From Massilia endophytica (GTDB lineage Bacteria > Pseudomonadota > Gammaproteobacteria > Burkholderiales > Burkholderiaceae_D): DNA of 64,000 nt. The notes beneath the pieces were generated by a model that saw only the letters and a program-made list of their open reading frames with translations, was not told the origin of the DNA and made no database searches. Where the stretch lies: positions 930,001 through 994,000 of the forward strand of contig NZ_CP088952.1 of NCBI RefSeq assembly GCF_021165955.1. Reading direction: 5' to 3'. Within the stretch, counting starts at the first letter, position 1. Each line of letters opens with the position of its first letter. The position numbers were made by a program, and so were the translations under genes. This document shows positions 42,592 to 51,926 of the stretch, in pieces.

Positions 42592-43530
42592 ATGTCCTCT
42601 GATGCAAAGAAGTTCCGTCTTGTTACCCGCAGCGATTTCGATGGCCTGGTCTGCGCGGTGCTGCTGAAGCACCTCGACATGATCGACGACATCCTGTTTG
42701 TCCACCCGAAGGACATGCAGGACGGGAAGGTCGCCATTACGGACCGCGACATCACGACCAACCTGCCTTATGTCGCCGCCGCCCACCTGGCTTTCGACCA
42801 CCACCTGTCCGAGACCATCCGCAATACGGGTGAGCGCAAGAACCACATCATCCATCCGGATGCGCCGTCCGCCGCGCGCGTGGTGTACGACTATTACGGT
42901 GGCCTGAAGGCCTTCCCGAAATCGTGGGACGACATGATGGCGGCAGTGGACAAGGGCGACTCGGCCCAGTTCAACCGCGAGGAAGTGCTGAACCCGCAAG
43001 GCTGGGACCTGCTGAACTTCCTGATGGATGCGCGCACGGGCCTGGGCCGCTTCCGCGAGTTCCGCATCTCGAACTACAACCTGATGATGGACCTGATCGA
43101 TTACTGCCGTAATCACACGATCGAAGAAATCATGGCCCTGCCGGACGTGAAGGAGCGCAAGGACTTGTACTTCGAGCACGCCGAGAAGTGCAAGGAACAG
43201 ATCCAGCGCTGCTCCACCATCCACAAGAACCTGGTGGTGCTGGACCTGCGCAAGGAAGAGGTGATCTTCGCCGGTAACCGCTTCATCATCTATGCGATGT
43301 TCCCGGAAACGAATATCTCCATCCACGTGCTGTGGGGCCTGAAAAACCAGAACACCGTTTTCGCCACCGGCAAATCGATCCTGAACCGCACGTCGAAGAC
43401 CAATATCGGCGCGCTGATGCTGGAATACGGCGGCGGCGGCCACGAGAACGCAGGCACCTGCCAGGTGGACAACGAGCGCGCCGAGGAAGTGCTGGAAGCG
43501 CTGATCCAGCGCATTACCACCGAAGGCTGA
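42592..43530 (+). CDS. DHH/DHHA1-family phosphoesterase-like protein
   Basis: A 312-residue protein of the DHH superfamily. Metal-binding motifs are RSDFDGLVCAVLL (first Asp pair) and LAFDHHLSET (DHH). The DHHA1 C-terminal signature is YGGGGHENAGTCQV. Relatives act as exopolyphosphatases, oligoribonucleases (NrnA) or cyclic-dinucleotide phosphodiesterases. Here the central part (about 110-220) is longer and carries RFREFRISNYNLMMDLI, unlike NrnA, so the substrate is open. It stands alone with its own promoter and is convergent with the lipoprotein gene. Confidence 0.85.
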   Translation: MSSDAKKFRLVTRSDFDGLVCAVLLKHLDMIDDILFVHPKDMQDGKVAITDRDITTNLPYVAAAHLAFDHHLSETIRNTGERKNHIIHPDAPSAARVVYDYYGGLKAFPKSWDDMMAAVDKGDSAQFNREEVLNPQGWDLLNFLMDARTGLGRFREFRISNYNLMMDLIDYCRNHTIEEIMALPDVKERKDLYFEHAEKCKEQIQRCSTIHKNLVVLDLRKEEVIFAGNRFIIYAMFPETNISIHVLWGLKNQNTVFATGKSILNRTSKTNIGALMLEYGGGGHENAGTCQVDNERAEEVLEALIQRITTEG

Positions 43531-43533
43531 TTC

Positions 43534-44937
43534 TTACAGCCTGCCTTCCCGCAGATAGCCGTCCGCAAAGATGGCTGCGGGATTGCCGTCGCCCGAGTGC
43601 GTGCCGGGGCCGTTCACCAGGCCTCCGGCGAGCCAGCCGCCGTTCAGCGCGGCCAGCGAGCGCACCTGGTTCTGGCGCGGCCCCGCCGTAAAGCCCAGGC
43701 GCTGCTGCAGCGCGCCCTGGGCGTCGAGCACCGCGAGCAGCGGCTGCGACTCCTCCGAAATGCTCGCCCCGCCGGGGTTCTGCACATAGCCCGTTGTGCC
43801 GGAGGCGAGGATGCGCCCATCGGCCAGCGGCATGAGGTCGAAGATGATGTCGCAGCGGTCCACGTCGATCACCTGCGTGGCGGGCGCCTTGCCCGGCTTG
43901 AGCAGCGATACAAATGCATCCCAGCCTGCGCCGTTCGCCGGGCGCGAGGTCATCTGGCGCCCGGCGACGGCGATGGTATCGCCCAGCCAGCGCACGGTAT
44001 GGATTTCCGGCCGCACGCTCATGGGAGCGATACGGGCGCCGAGACGTACGCCTGCGCTGTCGATCTCCGTCACGAACAGCCCGTAAAGCATATCCCGTGG
44101 CACCTCTTCCTTGAAATAAGCGGCGTGGGCTTCCGCCAGGCCGCTCATGTCGTTCTGCACCGCGACGGCGATGCGGCCTGCGACGCTCACGTCCACGCTC
44201 ACGTGGGCGGGATTGACCAGGGAATTGAAGGGATCGAAACCGCCGCCGATAATGGCGCGCGCGCCGAGCATCGCGCCTGGCTCGACCAGGGTGCGCCAGC
44301 GCTGCGAGAAGCCGCCGTCGCCGTGGGCGAGGCGGTAGGCGACGACGGCATCCATGCCCGTGCGCAGCACCAGTACCGCATCCTCGCCCAGCGGCGCGAG
44401 GCGGGCCGCATCGCGAGTGAGATAGGGCAGAAGCGAAGTGCGGCTGCGGATGTAGATCGGGTCGTCCATGAAGGGATCGCTGGGCGAAGCCGGATCGGTG
44501 AAATCCTGCTCGCGCAGCAGCTTGCCGGTGGCGTCGAAGCGCAGCAGCTTCACCGCGTGGTCCGTGCCCAGCACCGCAGTCACTTCGCGCGAGGGGTGCT
44601 GGGTGAAGTCCAGGAGGGACCAGCCCTGCGGCGGCAGGTAGGTGAGGGGATCGCTGCCTGCGCGGGGGAACAGCAGGCGGCGGTCGGGCTGGTTGGCGCC
44701 CAGCACCGTTTGGGTTTCGGCCATGGCTACCCAGGCGCCGCCCTCGGCGCGCACCTTGACGACTGCGACGCCGCCGGTGGCAAGCTGGATGGGTTTCTGG
44801 GGCTCCTGCTGCTGGCCGCCCTGGGAATGGCCGCCGCCGGCGGCCGATCCGCCGCCGCATGCAACAAGAAGAGACAAGGAGAACGCGGCCAGCGCCGGAA
44901 GGAGCTGGCCTTTGAAGGGCCTTGCAGGGGTCATCAT
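43534..44937 (-). CDS. Putative lipoprotein, unknown function
   Basis: A 467-residue protein with a lipoprotein signal (LPALAAFSLSLLVACGGGS, lipobox LVAC). A Gly/Gln-rich linker follows. The mature part looks like a beta-rich, propeller-like fold with recurring LxxDxxGxL turns (LLRFDATGKLLREQDF, LLAVLDAQGALQQRLGF). No enzymatic motif is recognised. The start is taken at the double ATG at 44937/44934, 18 residues ahead of the hydrophobic core; 44964 is possible. Outer-membrane attachment is inferred from the Gly after Cys. Confidence 0.7.
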   Translation of the reverse strand: MMTPARPFKGQLLPALAAFSLSLLVACGGGSAAGGGHSQGGQQQEPQKPIQLATGGVAVVKVRAEGGAWVAMAETQTVLGANQPDRRLLFPRAGSDPLTYLPPQGWSLLDFTQHPSREVTAVLGTDHAVKLLRFDATGKLLREQDFTDPASPSDPFMDDPIYIRSRTSLLPYLTRDAARLAPLGEDAVLVLRTGMDAVVAYRLAHGDGGFSQRWRTLVEPGAMLGARAIIGGGFDPFNSLVNPAHVSVDVSVAGRIAVAVQNDMSGLAEAHAAYFKEEVPRDMLYGLFVTEIDSAGVRLGARIAPMSVRPEIHTVRWLGDTIAVAGRQMTSRPANGAGWDAFVSLLKPGKAPATQVIDVDRCDIIFDLMPLADGRILASGTTGYVQNPGGASISEESQPLLAVLDAQGALQQRLGFTAGPRQNQVRSLAALNGGWLAGGLVNGPGTHSGDGNPAAIFADGYLREGRL

Positions 44938-45025
44938 GAACCTTGAATGGTGATGGAGACTCACACCATTCTAGGCAGCGCAACCCCGCAGAAATATCCC
45001 GACTTTGTAAGACTTTGTCGGGATT

Positions 45026-46294
45026 TTATGCTGCCGCTTCTTCCTTCGGCGGCAGGGCGATCTGGTTGTCCGTGCTGAACTGATAGTCCTTGAAGACGTG
45101 TTCCGCCGTCAGCAGCTGGTAGTCGCCGTTGGCCAGGCGGTGGGTGGTGTCCTTCAGGCGGTAGGTATAGTGGCCGCAGGTCCAGCAGTTGAAGTTGCGC
45201 ATGTGCGTGCACAGGCAGGTCTTGTCCATGACCTTGATGCCCTTGTCGCTGCCGCCGTTGGCCATCACTTCGCGGTTGTAGGAGTTGATGTAGGCGCAGT
45301 TCCCCGTGGCGTCCAGCAGGTAGCCGTAGGATTCGCAGCCCGGACGGGTGTTCGCGCCGATGGCCGGGGTGGACTTCAGCATGCGCATCGGGTAGCCGGT
45401 GGGGGATACGCCGTTGACGATAATGTCCTCTTCCGAAGCCTTCACGTATTCCTGCTTGACCTTGTCCGGCAGGCCGCATTCCTTGGTGATGGTGAAGCGG
45501 GTCGCCACCTGCACGCCTGCCGCGCCCATTTCGAGGAAGGAGACCGCATCGCTGCCCGTGAACACGCCGCCTGCGGCGATCACGGGCACGTCCAGGTTCT
45601 CGGCCTTCAGGTAGTCCAGCACCTCGCGGGTGATGGTGTGCAGGTCGTAGTCCTGCCAGTCGTCCAGGCCGAAGCCCAGGTGGCCGCCGGCCAGCGGGCC
45701 TTCGACGATCACGTAGTCCGGCAGGCGGTCCAGCTTCTGGTTCTTGCGCAGGAAGATCTGCAGCGCGCGCACGGAGGACACGATGATGCCCAGCTTGGCC
45801 TCGCGGAAGCGCGGATGGTCGGCCATGAGGCTGAAGGAATTGAAGTGCAGGCCGGCCGACAGGGTGATGCCGTCGATGCCCGCGTCCAGCGCCGCGTTCA
45901 GGCGTACGCGCAGGGTTTCGCGCGGGCCGTTCATGGTCAGCTTCTCCATGCAGTTCACGAAGATCAGGCCGGGGCCCTTCTTGGCGGCCATGGTCTTGCC
46001 GATGTGATTGCGCTGCGCTTCGGCCAGGCGGTTCAGGTCGAACTGCACCACCGACTTGTCCATGTTGTTGATGTTGTACTTGTAGAGCTTCGTCTTGTCC
46101 TTGACGAAGGTGGTGTCGAAGCGGCGGTCGGAGACATCCTCCACCATCGCGTCCGAAATATGGCCGATGCCGCCCAGGCGGGCCGCTTCCAGCGCCAGTT
46201 CCGCCGTGGAGATATCCACGCCCATCCCGCCGATCATGATTGGCACATACTCTTTATCGCCAAACTTCAGGCGGAAATCATCAACACGTTTCAT
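45026..46294 (-). CDS. Nitronate monooxygenase-like flavoprotein with C-terminal Cys cluster
   Basis: A 422-residue TIM-barrel FMN protein of the NMO/2-nitropropane dioxygenase family. FMN-contact segments are PIMIGGMGVDIS, VEGPLAGGHLGFGLDD, VIAAGGVFTGSDAVSFLEMG and GVQVATRF. About 80 residues follow the barrel. They carry six Cys: CESYGYLLDATGNC, then CLCTHMRNFNCWTCGHYTY, a possible metal site. Ordinary NMOs are near 350 residues and lack this tail. AAGGA precedes the ATG at 46294. It is 15 bases downstream of yajQ. The substrate is unknown; FabK-like or PfaD-like enoyl reductase roles should be considered. Confidence 0.8.
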   Translation of the reverse strand: MKRVDDFRLKFGDKEYVPIMIGGMGVDISTAELALEAARLGGIGHISDAMVEDVSDRRFDTTFVKDKTKLYKYNINNMDKSVVQFDLNRLAEAQRNHIGKTMAAKKGPGLIFVNCMEKLTMNGPRETLRVRLNAALDAGIDGITLSAGLHFNSFSLMADHPRFREAKLGIIVSSVRALQIFLRKNQKLDRLPDYVIVEGPLAGGHLGFGLDDWQDYDLHTITREVLDYLKAENLDVPVIAAGGVFTGSDAVSFLEMGAAGVQVATRFTITKECGLPDKVKQEYVKASEEDIIVNGVSPTGYPMRMLKSTPAIGANTRPGCESYGYLLDATGNCAYINSYNREVMANGGSDKGIKVMDKTCLCTHMRNFNCWTCGHYTYRLKDTTHRLANGDYQLLTAEHVFKDYQFSTDNQIALPPKEEAAA

Positions 46295-46309
46295 TGCTAT
46301 CCTTAGAAC

Positions 46310-46795
46310 TCAGTCGCGGAAGTTGTTGAACTCCAGCGGGGTATCCGGCACTTCCTTGCGCAGCAGGGCCATGGCCGCCTGCAGGTCGTCCCGCTTCGCG
46401 CCCGAAACGCGCACGGATTCGCCCTGGATGCTGGCCTGCACCTTCATTTTGCTTTCCTTGATGATCTTGGTGATCTTCTTGGCGGTTTCGGTCTCGATGC
46501 CGTTCTTGACCTTGATGACCTGCTTCACCTTGTCGCCGCCAATCTTCTCGACCTTGCCCTCGTCCAGGAAGCGCACGTCCACCTTGCGCTTGGCCAGCTT
46601 GTTGGTCAGCACATCCTTGACCTGGCTGAGCTGGAATTCGGAATCGGCGAAGGCGGTGAGATCGTTTTCTTTCTGCTCGACGCGCGCATCGCTCCCCTTG
46701 AAATCGAAGCGGGTGCTGATTTCCTTGTTGGACTGGTCGACGGCGTTGCGCACCTCGATCATGTCGGCTTCGGAGACTACGTCAAACGATGGCAT
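46310..46795 (-). CDS. yajQ: YajQ-family nucleotide-binding protein
   Basis: A 161-residue UPF0234 protein beginning MPSFDVVSEADMIEVRNAVD and continuing ISTRFDFKGSDARVEQ. Members bind nucleic acids, and several bind cyclic di-GMP. The start at 46795 is the conserved MPSFD; six residues further upstream are in frame but atypical. It is divergent from murB and probably cotranscribed with the NMO-like gene. The nearby Wsp-type operon belongs to the same signalling theme, but no link is shown by the sequence. Confidence 0.93.
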   Translation of the reverse strand: MPSFDVVSEADMIEVRNAVDQSNKEISTRFDFKGSDARVEQKENDLTAFADSEFQLSQVKDVLTNKLAKRKVDVRFLDEGKVEKIGGDKVKQVIKVKNGIETETAKKITKIIKESKMKVQASIQGESVRVSGAKRDDLQAAMALLRKEVPDTPLEFNNFRD

Positions 46796-46903
46796 AAGCG
46801 GGTTTCCTTTCAAAGATGCGACATTTTAACGGACAAAGAGGCGAACGCTCGGTCGTTTTTGGCCCTTTCCCTCTATAATCGAGCAAAAAAGTCCGGTTTC
46901 CCC

Positions 46904-47932
46904 ATGCACTCGACACTTCCGATCCAGCACGATTTCTCCCTGCGCCAGCTGAACACTTTCGGCATCGACGCCCGCGCCAGGGCCTACCTGCGCGTCACCA
47001 GCGCCGCCCAGCTGCGCGCCGCCCTGGCCGACCCCGCGCTGGCCGCCATGCCGCGCCTGGTGCTGGGCGGCGGCAGCAACCTGCTGCTGACCGGCGATTT
47101 CGCAGGCCTGGTGCTGCACATCGCCATCGAGGGCAGGGAAGTGCTGCCGGGCGATGCGGAGCATGTGCACGTGCGGGCGGCGGCGGGCGAAAACTGGCAC
47201 GCCTTCGTGCAATGGACGCTGGAGCAGGGTTTCGGGGGGCTGGAAAACCTCTCCCTGATTCCCGGCACCGTGGGTGCGGCGCCCATCCAGAATATCGGGG
47301 CTTATGGCCTGGAGATCAAGGACCGCTTCCTCAGCCTCAGCGCATTCGACCCGGCCACCGGCCAGATCGTGGCCATGCGGGGCGGCGATTGCCGCTTCGC
47401 CTACCGCGACAGCATTTTCAAGCAAGAGCCCGGGCGCGGCCTGATCGTCCTCGATGTCAGCTTCTCCCTGCCGCGAAACTGGCAGCCCAACCTGCGCTAC
47501 GCCGAGCTGGCGTCGGCGGTGGCGGAGCAGGGCCTGGCCCAGCCTACGCCGCGCCAGGTGGCGGACACGGTCATCGCCATCCGCCGCCGCAAACTGCCCG
47601 ATCCGGCGGAAGTGGGCAATGCGGGCAGCTTCTTCAAGAATCCCGTGGTGGATGCGGCGCACTGCGCGCGCCTGCTGGAGCAGTTTCCCGCCCTCGTGCA
47701 CCACGTCCAGCCGGACGGCAGCGAAAAGCTGGCGGCGGGCTGGCTGATCGACCAGTGCGGATGGAAAGGGCGCAGCATGGGTGCGGCGGGCGTGTACCCG
47801 AAACAGGCGCTGGTGCTGGTGAACAATGGGGGCGCCACGGGCGCGGACGTGCAGCGGCTGGCGGCCGCCATCCAGGCCGACGTGGAGGCCCGCTTCGGCG
47901 TGCGGCTGGAGCCGGAGCCGGTGTTTATCTAG
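46904..47932 (+). CDS. murB: UDP-N-acetylenolpyruvoylglucosamine reductase
   Basis: A 342-residue type I MurB, the FAD enzyme that makes UDP-N-acetylmuramate for peptidoglycan. Family segments are LRQLNTFGIDARA, LVLGGGSNLLLTGDFAG, SLIPGTVGAAPIQNIGAYG, AYRDSIFK, GNAGSFFKNPVV with the catalytic Ser, and a C-terminal LEPEPVFI with Glu. The ATG at 46904 begins at MHSTLPIQHDFSL. A TATAAT at 46874-46879 is a likely -10. It overlaps the convergent cheB/wspF gene by 8 bases. Confidence 0.96.
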   Translation: MHSTLPIQHDFSLRQLNTFGIDARARAYLRVTSAAQLRAALADPALAAMPRLVLGGGSNLLLTGDFAGLVLHIAIEGREVLPGDAEHVHVRAAAGENWHAFVQWTLEQGFGGLENLSLIPGTVGAAPIQNIGAYGLEIKDRFLSLSAFDPATGQIVAMRGGDCRFAYRDSIFKQEPGRGLIVLDVSFSLPRNWQPNLRYAELASAVAEQGLAQPTPRQVADTVIAIRRRKLPDPAEVGNAGSFFKNPVVDAAHCARLLEQFPALVHHVQPDGSEKLAAGWLIDQCGWKGRSMGAAGVYPKQALVLVNNGGATGADVQRLAAAIQADVEARFGVRLEPEPVFI

Positions 47933-48953
47933 ATCCGCCGGTGATATTGCGCAGGCAGTTGCCGATCTTATCGAGGGGCAGGATGGAGGCGGCGGCATCG
48001 ATCTCCGCCGCGGCGCGCGGCATGCCGTAGACGGCGCTGCTGGCCTGGTCCTGGGCGATGGTGTGCTTGCCCGCCTGGCGCATGGCGAGCAGGCCCTCGG
48101 CGCCGTCGCGTCCCATCCCCGTCAGCAGCACACCAACGGCCTCGCCGTCCCAGTGCTGGGCGACGCAGCGGAAGAAGACATCGACTGACGGCCGGTAGGC
48201 GTAGTCCCGCGGATTGGGGTCATAGGACAGCTGCAGCTTCTCATCCAGTACGAGATGGTCATTGCTCTTGGCGACCAGCACCTCGCCGGGGGTGAGCATG
48301 TCCCCATGTTCGATGGCGCGCACGGGAATGGGCAGCTGCTCGCCCAGCCAGCGCGCGAAATGGCCCGCAAAATTGGCGTCGATATGCTGCACCACGACGA
48401 TGGCGCAGCCGGGCGGCGGCTTCCAGCCGCTCAGTATGCGCACGATGGCCAGCGGCCCGCCGGTCGATGCGCCGATGGCCACAAGCGATTTCAGGCCGGC
48501 GATCTTCGGCTCGGGCTCGGGGCGTTCGCGTATGCGGGGCTGCATGGACTGGTTGCCGCCGCTGTGGCGTATGAGCTTGTCCATGGTCTTGATCTTGTGC
48601 AGCAGTTCGGCCGCGCCGTCGGCTTTTCCCGCCAGCATGGGCGTGGCCGTGACATCGAGTGCGCCGGCGCCCAGGGCGCGGAAGACCTGGTTCACGCTGT
48701 CCTGCGGACGGCCCGTCACCACCAGGATGGCGCAGGGCGATTCGTCCATGATGCGGCGGGTCGCCTCCACGCCGTCCAGCTCCGGCATGTTCAGGTCCAT
48801 GAGCACCAGGTCGGGACGCTGCTCGGCGCAGAAGCGCACCGCTTCCAGACCGGTGCGCGCAATCCAGAGCACTTCGTGTTCCTGGGTGCTCGCCACGACG
48901 CGGCGCAGCGCCTCGGCTGCCATGGGCACGTCGTTGGCGATGCCGATCTTCAT
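47925..48953 (-). CDS. wspF: CheB-type methylesterase of a Wsp-like system (WspF)
   Basis: A 342-residue receiver plus methylesterase protein. Phosphoacceptor Asp at about 53 (LVLMDLNMPELDG). The catalytic triad is Ser at about 163 (IGASTGG), His at about 190 (VVQHIDANF) and Asp at about 283 (TGMGRDGAEG). It removes methyl groups from the receptor and so resets signalling. It is the last gene of the chemosensory operon and overlaps the kinase gene by ATGA. In Pseudomonas wspR would follow; here the next gene is the convergent murB. Confidence 0.92.
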   Translation of the reverse strand: MKIGIANDVPMAAEALRRVVASTQEHEVLWIARTGLEAVRFCAEQRPDLVLMDLNMPELDGVEATRRIMDESPCAILVVTGRPQDSVNQVFRALGAGALDVTATPMLAGKADGAAELLHKIKTMDKLIRHSGGNQSMQPRIRERPEPEPKIAGLKSLVAIGASTGGPLAIVRILSGWKPPPGCAIVVVQHIDANFAGHFARWLGEQLPIPVRAIEHGDMLTPGEVLVAKSNDHLVLDEKLQLSYDPNPRDYAYRPSVDVFFRCVAQHWDGEAVGVLLTGMGRDGAEGLLAMRQAGKHTIAQDQASSAVYGMPRAAAEIDAAASILPLDKIGNCLRNITGGSR

Positions 48954-51235
48954 CGTGCCGCATCCCCGATCAGGTCTGCCACGGCGTCGAGCAGGGTCTC
49001 GTCGTGGAAGCTGCCCTTGGTGAGGTAGTAGTCCGCGCCCGCGGCAAGGCCGCGCGCCCTGTCCTCAGGGCGGTCCTTGTACGACACGATCATTACGGGC
49101 AGCTTGTGCAATTGCAGGTCCTTCTTGATCAGGGAAACCAGTTCGATGCCGTCCATGCGCGGCATGTCCACGTCGGTGATGACCAGGTCGTAGTCGCCGC
49201 TGCGCACCACGTTCCAGCCGTCGATGCCGTCGACAGCGATGTCGACCTCGAAGCCGCGGCCTACCAGCAGCTTGCGCTCCATTTCGCGCACCGTCAGCGA
49301 GTCGTCCACCACCAGGATACGTTTCATTCTACGCCGTCCCGCCAGATCGGTTCGCGCCATTTGCGCGAGGCCGCCTTCGTGCAGCAGTTTCTCGATGGAG
49401 AGCAGCAGGTCCGGCACATCAAGGATGAGCACTGCTTCGCCGTCGTCCAGCAGGGCGGCGGCGGAAATATCGCGCATCTTGCCGAAAATGGGGTCGATGG
49501 CCTGCACGGCCAGGCTCTGCTCGCAACGGATACGGTCCACCACCAGCGCATAGCGGCGCGCGCCGCTGCCGATCACGATGGCGGTGAGTTCCTCCTGCTC
49601 GGCCATATTCCCGAGCTCCAGTACCTGCGCGCCGGATACCAGCCCCACGTGCTCGCCCGCCAGCTCGAAGAACTGCTTGTTCTCCAGCGTGTGGATGGCG
49701 GCCTGGGGCACTAGCACCACGCGTTCCACTTTCACGATGGGGAAGGCATAGGCTTCGCCGCCAATGTCCGCCACCAGGGCGCGCACGATGGACTGCGTCA
49801 GCGGCAGCGTGATCGAGGTGCGGAAGCCCTTGCCCGGTTCGGACTCGATGTGCACCGTGCCGTTCTGCTGGCGCACGGCGTCATGCACGATATCGAGGCC
49901 CACGCCGCGGCCGGAGATTTCGGTGATGCCTTCCTTCAGGCTGAAGGCGGGCAGGAAGAGGAACTGGAGCAGCTCGGCTTCGGACATGGCGGCCGCCATC
50001 TGCTCGCTGGCCAGCTTGCGTTCGACCACGGTGCGGCGGATCTTTTCGGGATCGACGCCGCGCCCATCGTCCGCAATCTCGATATTGAGCATGCCCGCAC
50101 GGTGGCGCGCTTCCATCACGATGCTGCCGGTGGCGGGCTTGCCCGCAGCGATTCTGTCGGCAGGGCTTTCCATGCCATGGTCGACCGCATTGCGCAGTAT
50201 GTGGTTCAGGGAGCTTTCGATGCGGGTGAGGATATCGCGGTCCACCAGCGTATCCTCGCCCAGGATATCGAAGTGCACCTCCTTGCCCAGCGACCGGGCC
50301 AGGTCGCGCACCGTGCGCGGGAAGTGCTGCACGCCGTCGCGGAAGGGTCGCATGCGCAGGGCCAGCACCTCGTCCACCATATTCTGCGAAGAGGTGAGCT
50401 GGCGGCGCTCGAAGTTCTCCATGCTGCCGATGTGTTCCAGCATGAACTGCTTGAGCGGCTGGCTGCGCTGGAGGGCGAGCAGCGATTTCTCCTTCAGCGC
50501 AGGATCGTCGATGCGGGAGATGGCGTCATGCAGGTCCTCCAGCGCGGCGAAGAGGCTGGACTGATTGCGCTTGTGCCGCTGCAGCCCCTGTATCAGGGGA
50601 TGAAGCTGGTGCGCGGCGATGCGCGCCTCGCTGGCCAGGGACAGCAGGCTGTCGAAGTTCTGGGCCGCCTTCATGGCGGGCTGGCCACCGCGCTGCGATG
50701 CCGCGGCTTCCGGCGGGATGGCGGCTTCCGCTTCCGGCGGCGCAGGCGCAGGGGCCGGTGCTTGCGGCGCGGGGGCAGGAACAGGCGGCGCGGCCACAGG
50801 GGCGGCAGCCAGCGGCTCCGGCAGGAAGGCGATGCCGCGCACCGCATCCATGGTCTGCCGGATCTGGGCGCCGTTCTGCGCCAGCCAGGCTTCGATGCCG
50901 GCCTCCCCGAGGCGGGCGCATTGCAGCAGCAGGTCCACGGCGGCCAACAGCACGTCCACGCGGTTGGGCGTGAGCTTCAGTTTCCCGTGCTGGGCGGCGA
51001 TGAAGGCGTCCTCCATGCCGTGCGCCAGCTGCACGATGAGATCCAGTCCGACGATGGCGGCGGCGCCTTTGATGGAGTGCGCGGCGCGCATCATGGCTTC
51101 GATGGCGGCGGGATCGCTGCGCCGCTCCTGCGCCAGCAGGCCGTCCGTGAGGATCTGGGTCTGCGCCTCGGCCTCCATGCGGAACAGGTCGAGCATGGAG
51201 TACTGACTCAGGTCGCCTGGCTGGTCCTGGCTCAT
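48950..51235 (-). CDS. wspE: Hybrid CheA-type kinase with receiver domain (WspE)
   Basis: A 761-residue hybrid kinase. Domains in order: Hpt (phosphorylated His at about 53 in RAAHSIKGAAAIVG), Ala/Pro-rich linker (about 135-185), dimerisation region, HATPase_c (NHILRNAVDHGMESP, IADDGRGVDPEKI, ISGRGVGLDIV), CheW-like regulatory domain (about 490-620) and a C-terminal receiver with Asp at about 688 (ITDVDMPRMDG). This layout matches WspE. It receives signals from the receptor through the CheW proteins and normally phosphorylates WspF and WspR. The start at 51235 overlaps the upstream CheW-like gene by ATGA. Confidence 0.93.
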   Translation of the reverse strand: MSQDQPGDLSQYSMLDLFRMEAEAQTQILTDGLLAQERRSDPAAIEAMMRAAHSIKGAAAIVGLDLIVQLAHGMEDAFIAAQHGKLKLTPNRVDVLLAAVDLLLQCARLGEAGIEAWLAQNGAQIRQTMDAVRGIAFLPEPLAAAPVAAPPVPAPAPQAPAPAPAPPEAEAAIPPEAAASQRGGQPAMKAAQNFDSLLSLASEARIAAHQLHPLIQGLQRHKRNQSSLFAALEDLHDAISRIDDPALKEKSLLALQRSQPLKQFMLEHIGSMENFERRQLTSSQNMVDEVLALRMRPFRDGVQHFPRTVRDLARSLGKEVHFDILGEDTLVDRDILTRIESSLNHILRNAVDHGMESPADRIAAGKPATGSIVMEARHRAGMLNIEIADDGRGVDPEKIRRTVVERKLASEQMAAAMSEAELLQFLFLPAFSLKEGITEISGRGVGLDIVHDAVRQQNGTVHIESEPGKGFRTSITLPLTQSIVRALVADIGGEAYAFPIVKVERVVLVPQAAIHTLENKQFFELAGEHVGLVSGAQVLELGNMAEQEELTAIVIGSGARRYALVVDRIRCEQSLAVQAIDPIFGKMRDISAAALLDDGEAVLILDVPDLLLSIEKLLHEGGLAQMARTDLAGRRRMKRILVVDDSLTVREMERKLLVGRGFEVDIAVDGIDGWNVVRSGDYDLVITDVDMPRMDGIELVSLIKKDLQLHKLPVMIVSYKDRPEDRARGLAAGADYYLTKGSFHDETLLDAVADLIGDAAR

Positions 51236-51912
51236 CGCAGCGTCCTCGCAAGTTGGTGGCCGACCAGGCCCGCGTCCAGGCAGCCGACCTGCATGTCCTC
51301 CTGGGCCAGCACGCCGCTCAGGTAGCGCAGCAGGCCCTTGTTGATCGTCGTCGGCGCCGCCTTCACGTCGGCCTCCGCATAGCGCACGATGCCGTACAGG
51401 TCCGCCGCGGGCAGGGCATAGGCCTGCCCATCCCATTGCACGAGCAGCAGGCGGGGGAAGGTGTGGCGGCCGCGGCGCGCCACGCCCTCCGCCTCGTCGA
51501 TGCCGAACAGTTCGGCCAGGGCAACGCAGGGATAAAGCGTGCCGTTCACATTCACCACGCCGCGCAGCCCGCGCGCGGTGCGGTGGGGGATACGATGCGG
51601 CTGCGCCAGCGGCGCCACTTCCACGAAGACTTCCGTAGGCAGGGACAGCCATTCGCGGCCGATGCGGAACACCACGGCCGACCTGTCGCGCAGCGCATGC
51701 GAGGCTTCGGGTTCGCGGAAGTGGGCCGCCCAGTCGCGCAGGTACTCGGCGTTCACAGGCCGGTCAAGGTTGCGTTGCGCGGAACCTGCGTACACCTCGC
51801 AGTTGCGGCAGTGGACGTGCTGCGCCAGGAGCTCGCAGCTCTGGTCCCCCGCGATGCCGATGCGGCTCCAGCAGCCTGCCTGGTCTTCAGCTTGAAGTGG
51901 AATAGTGGACAT
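51232..51912 (-). CDS. wspD: CheW-like coupling protein with N-terminal extension (WspD)
   Basis: A 226-residue protein. The CheW domain lies at about 75-215 (VVFRIGREWLSLPTEVFVEV, LRGVVNVNGTLYPCVAL). The first 70 residues carry a Cys-rich patch (CELLAQHVHCRNCEVYAG), as seen in WspD proteins, which could bind metal. It couples receptor arrays to the hybrid kinase. It lies between wspC and wspE, and its stop overlaps the kinase start. Confidence 0.88.
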   Translation of the reverse strand: MSTIPLQAEDQAGCWSRIGIAGDQSCELLAQHVHCRNCEVYAGSAQRNLDRPVNAEYLRDWAAHFREPEASHALRDRSAVVFRIGREWLSLPTEVFVEVAPLAQPHRIPHRTARGLRGVVNVNGTLYPCVALAELFGIDEAEGVARRGRHTFPRLLLVQWDGQAYALPAADLYGIVRYAEADVKAAPTTINKGLLRYLSGVLAQEDMQVGCLDAGLVGHQLARTLR

Positions 51913-51926
51913 GGTGGCCGGTGTCC

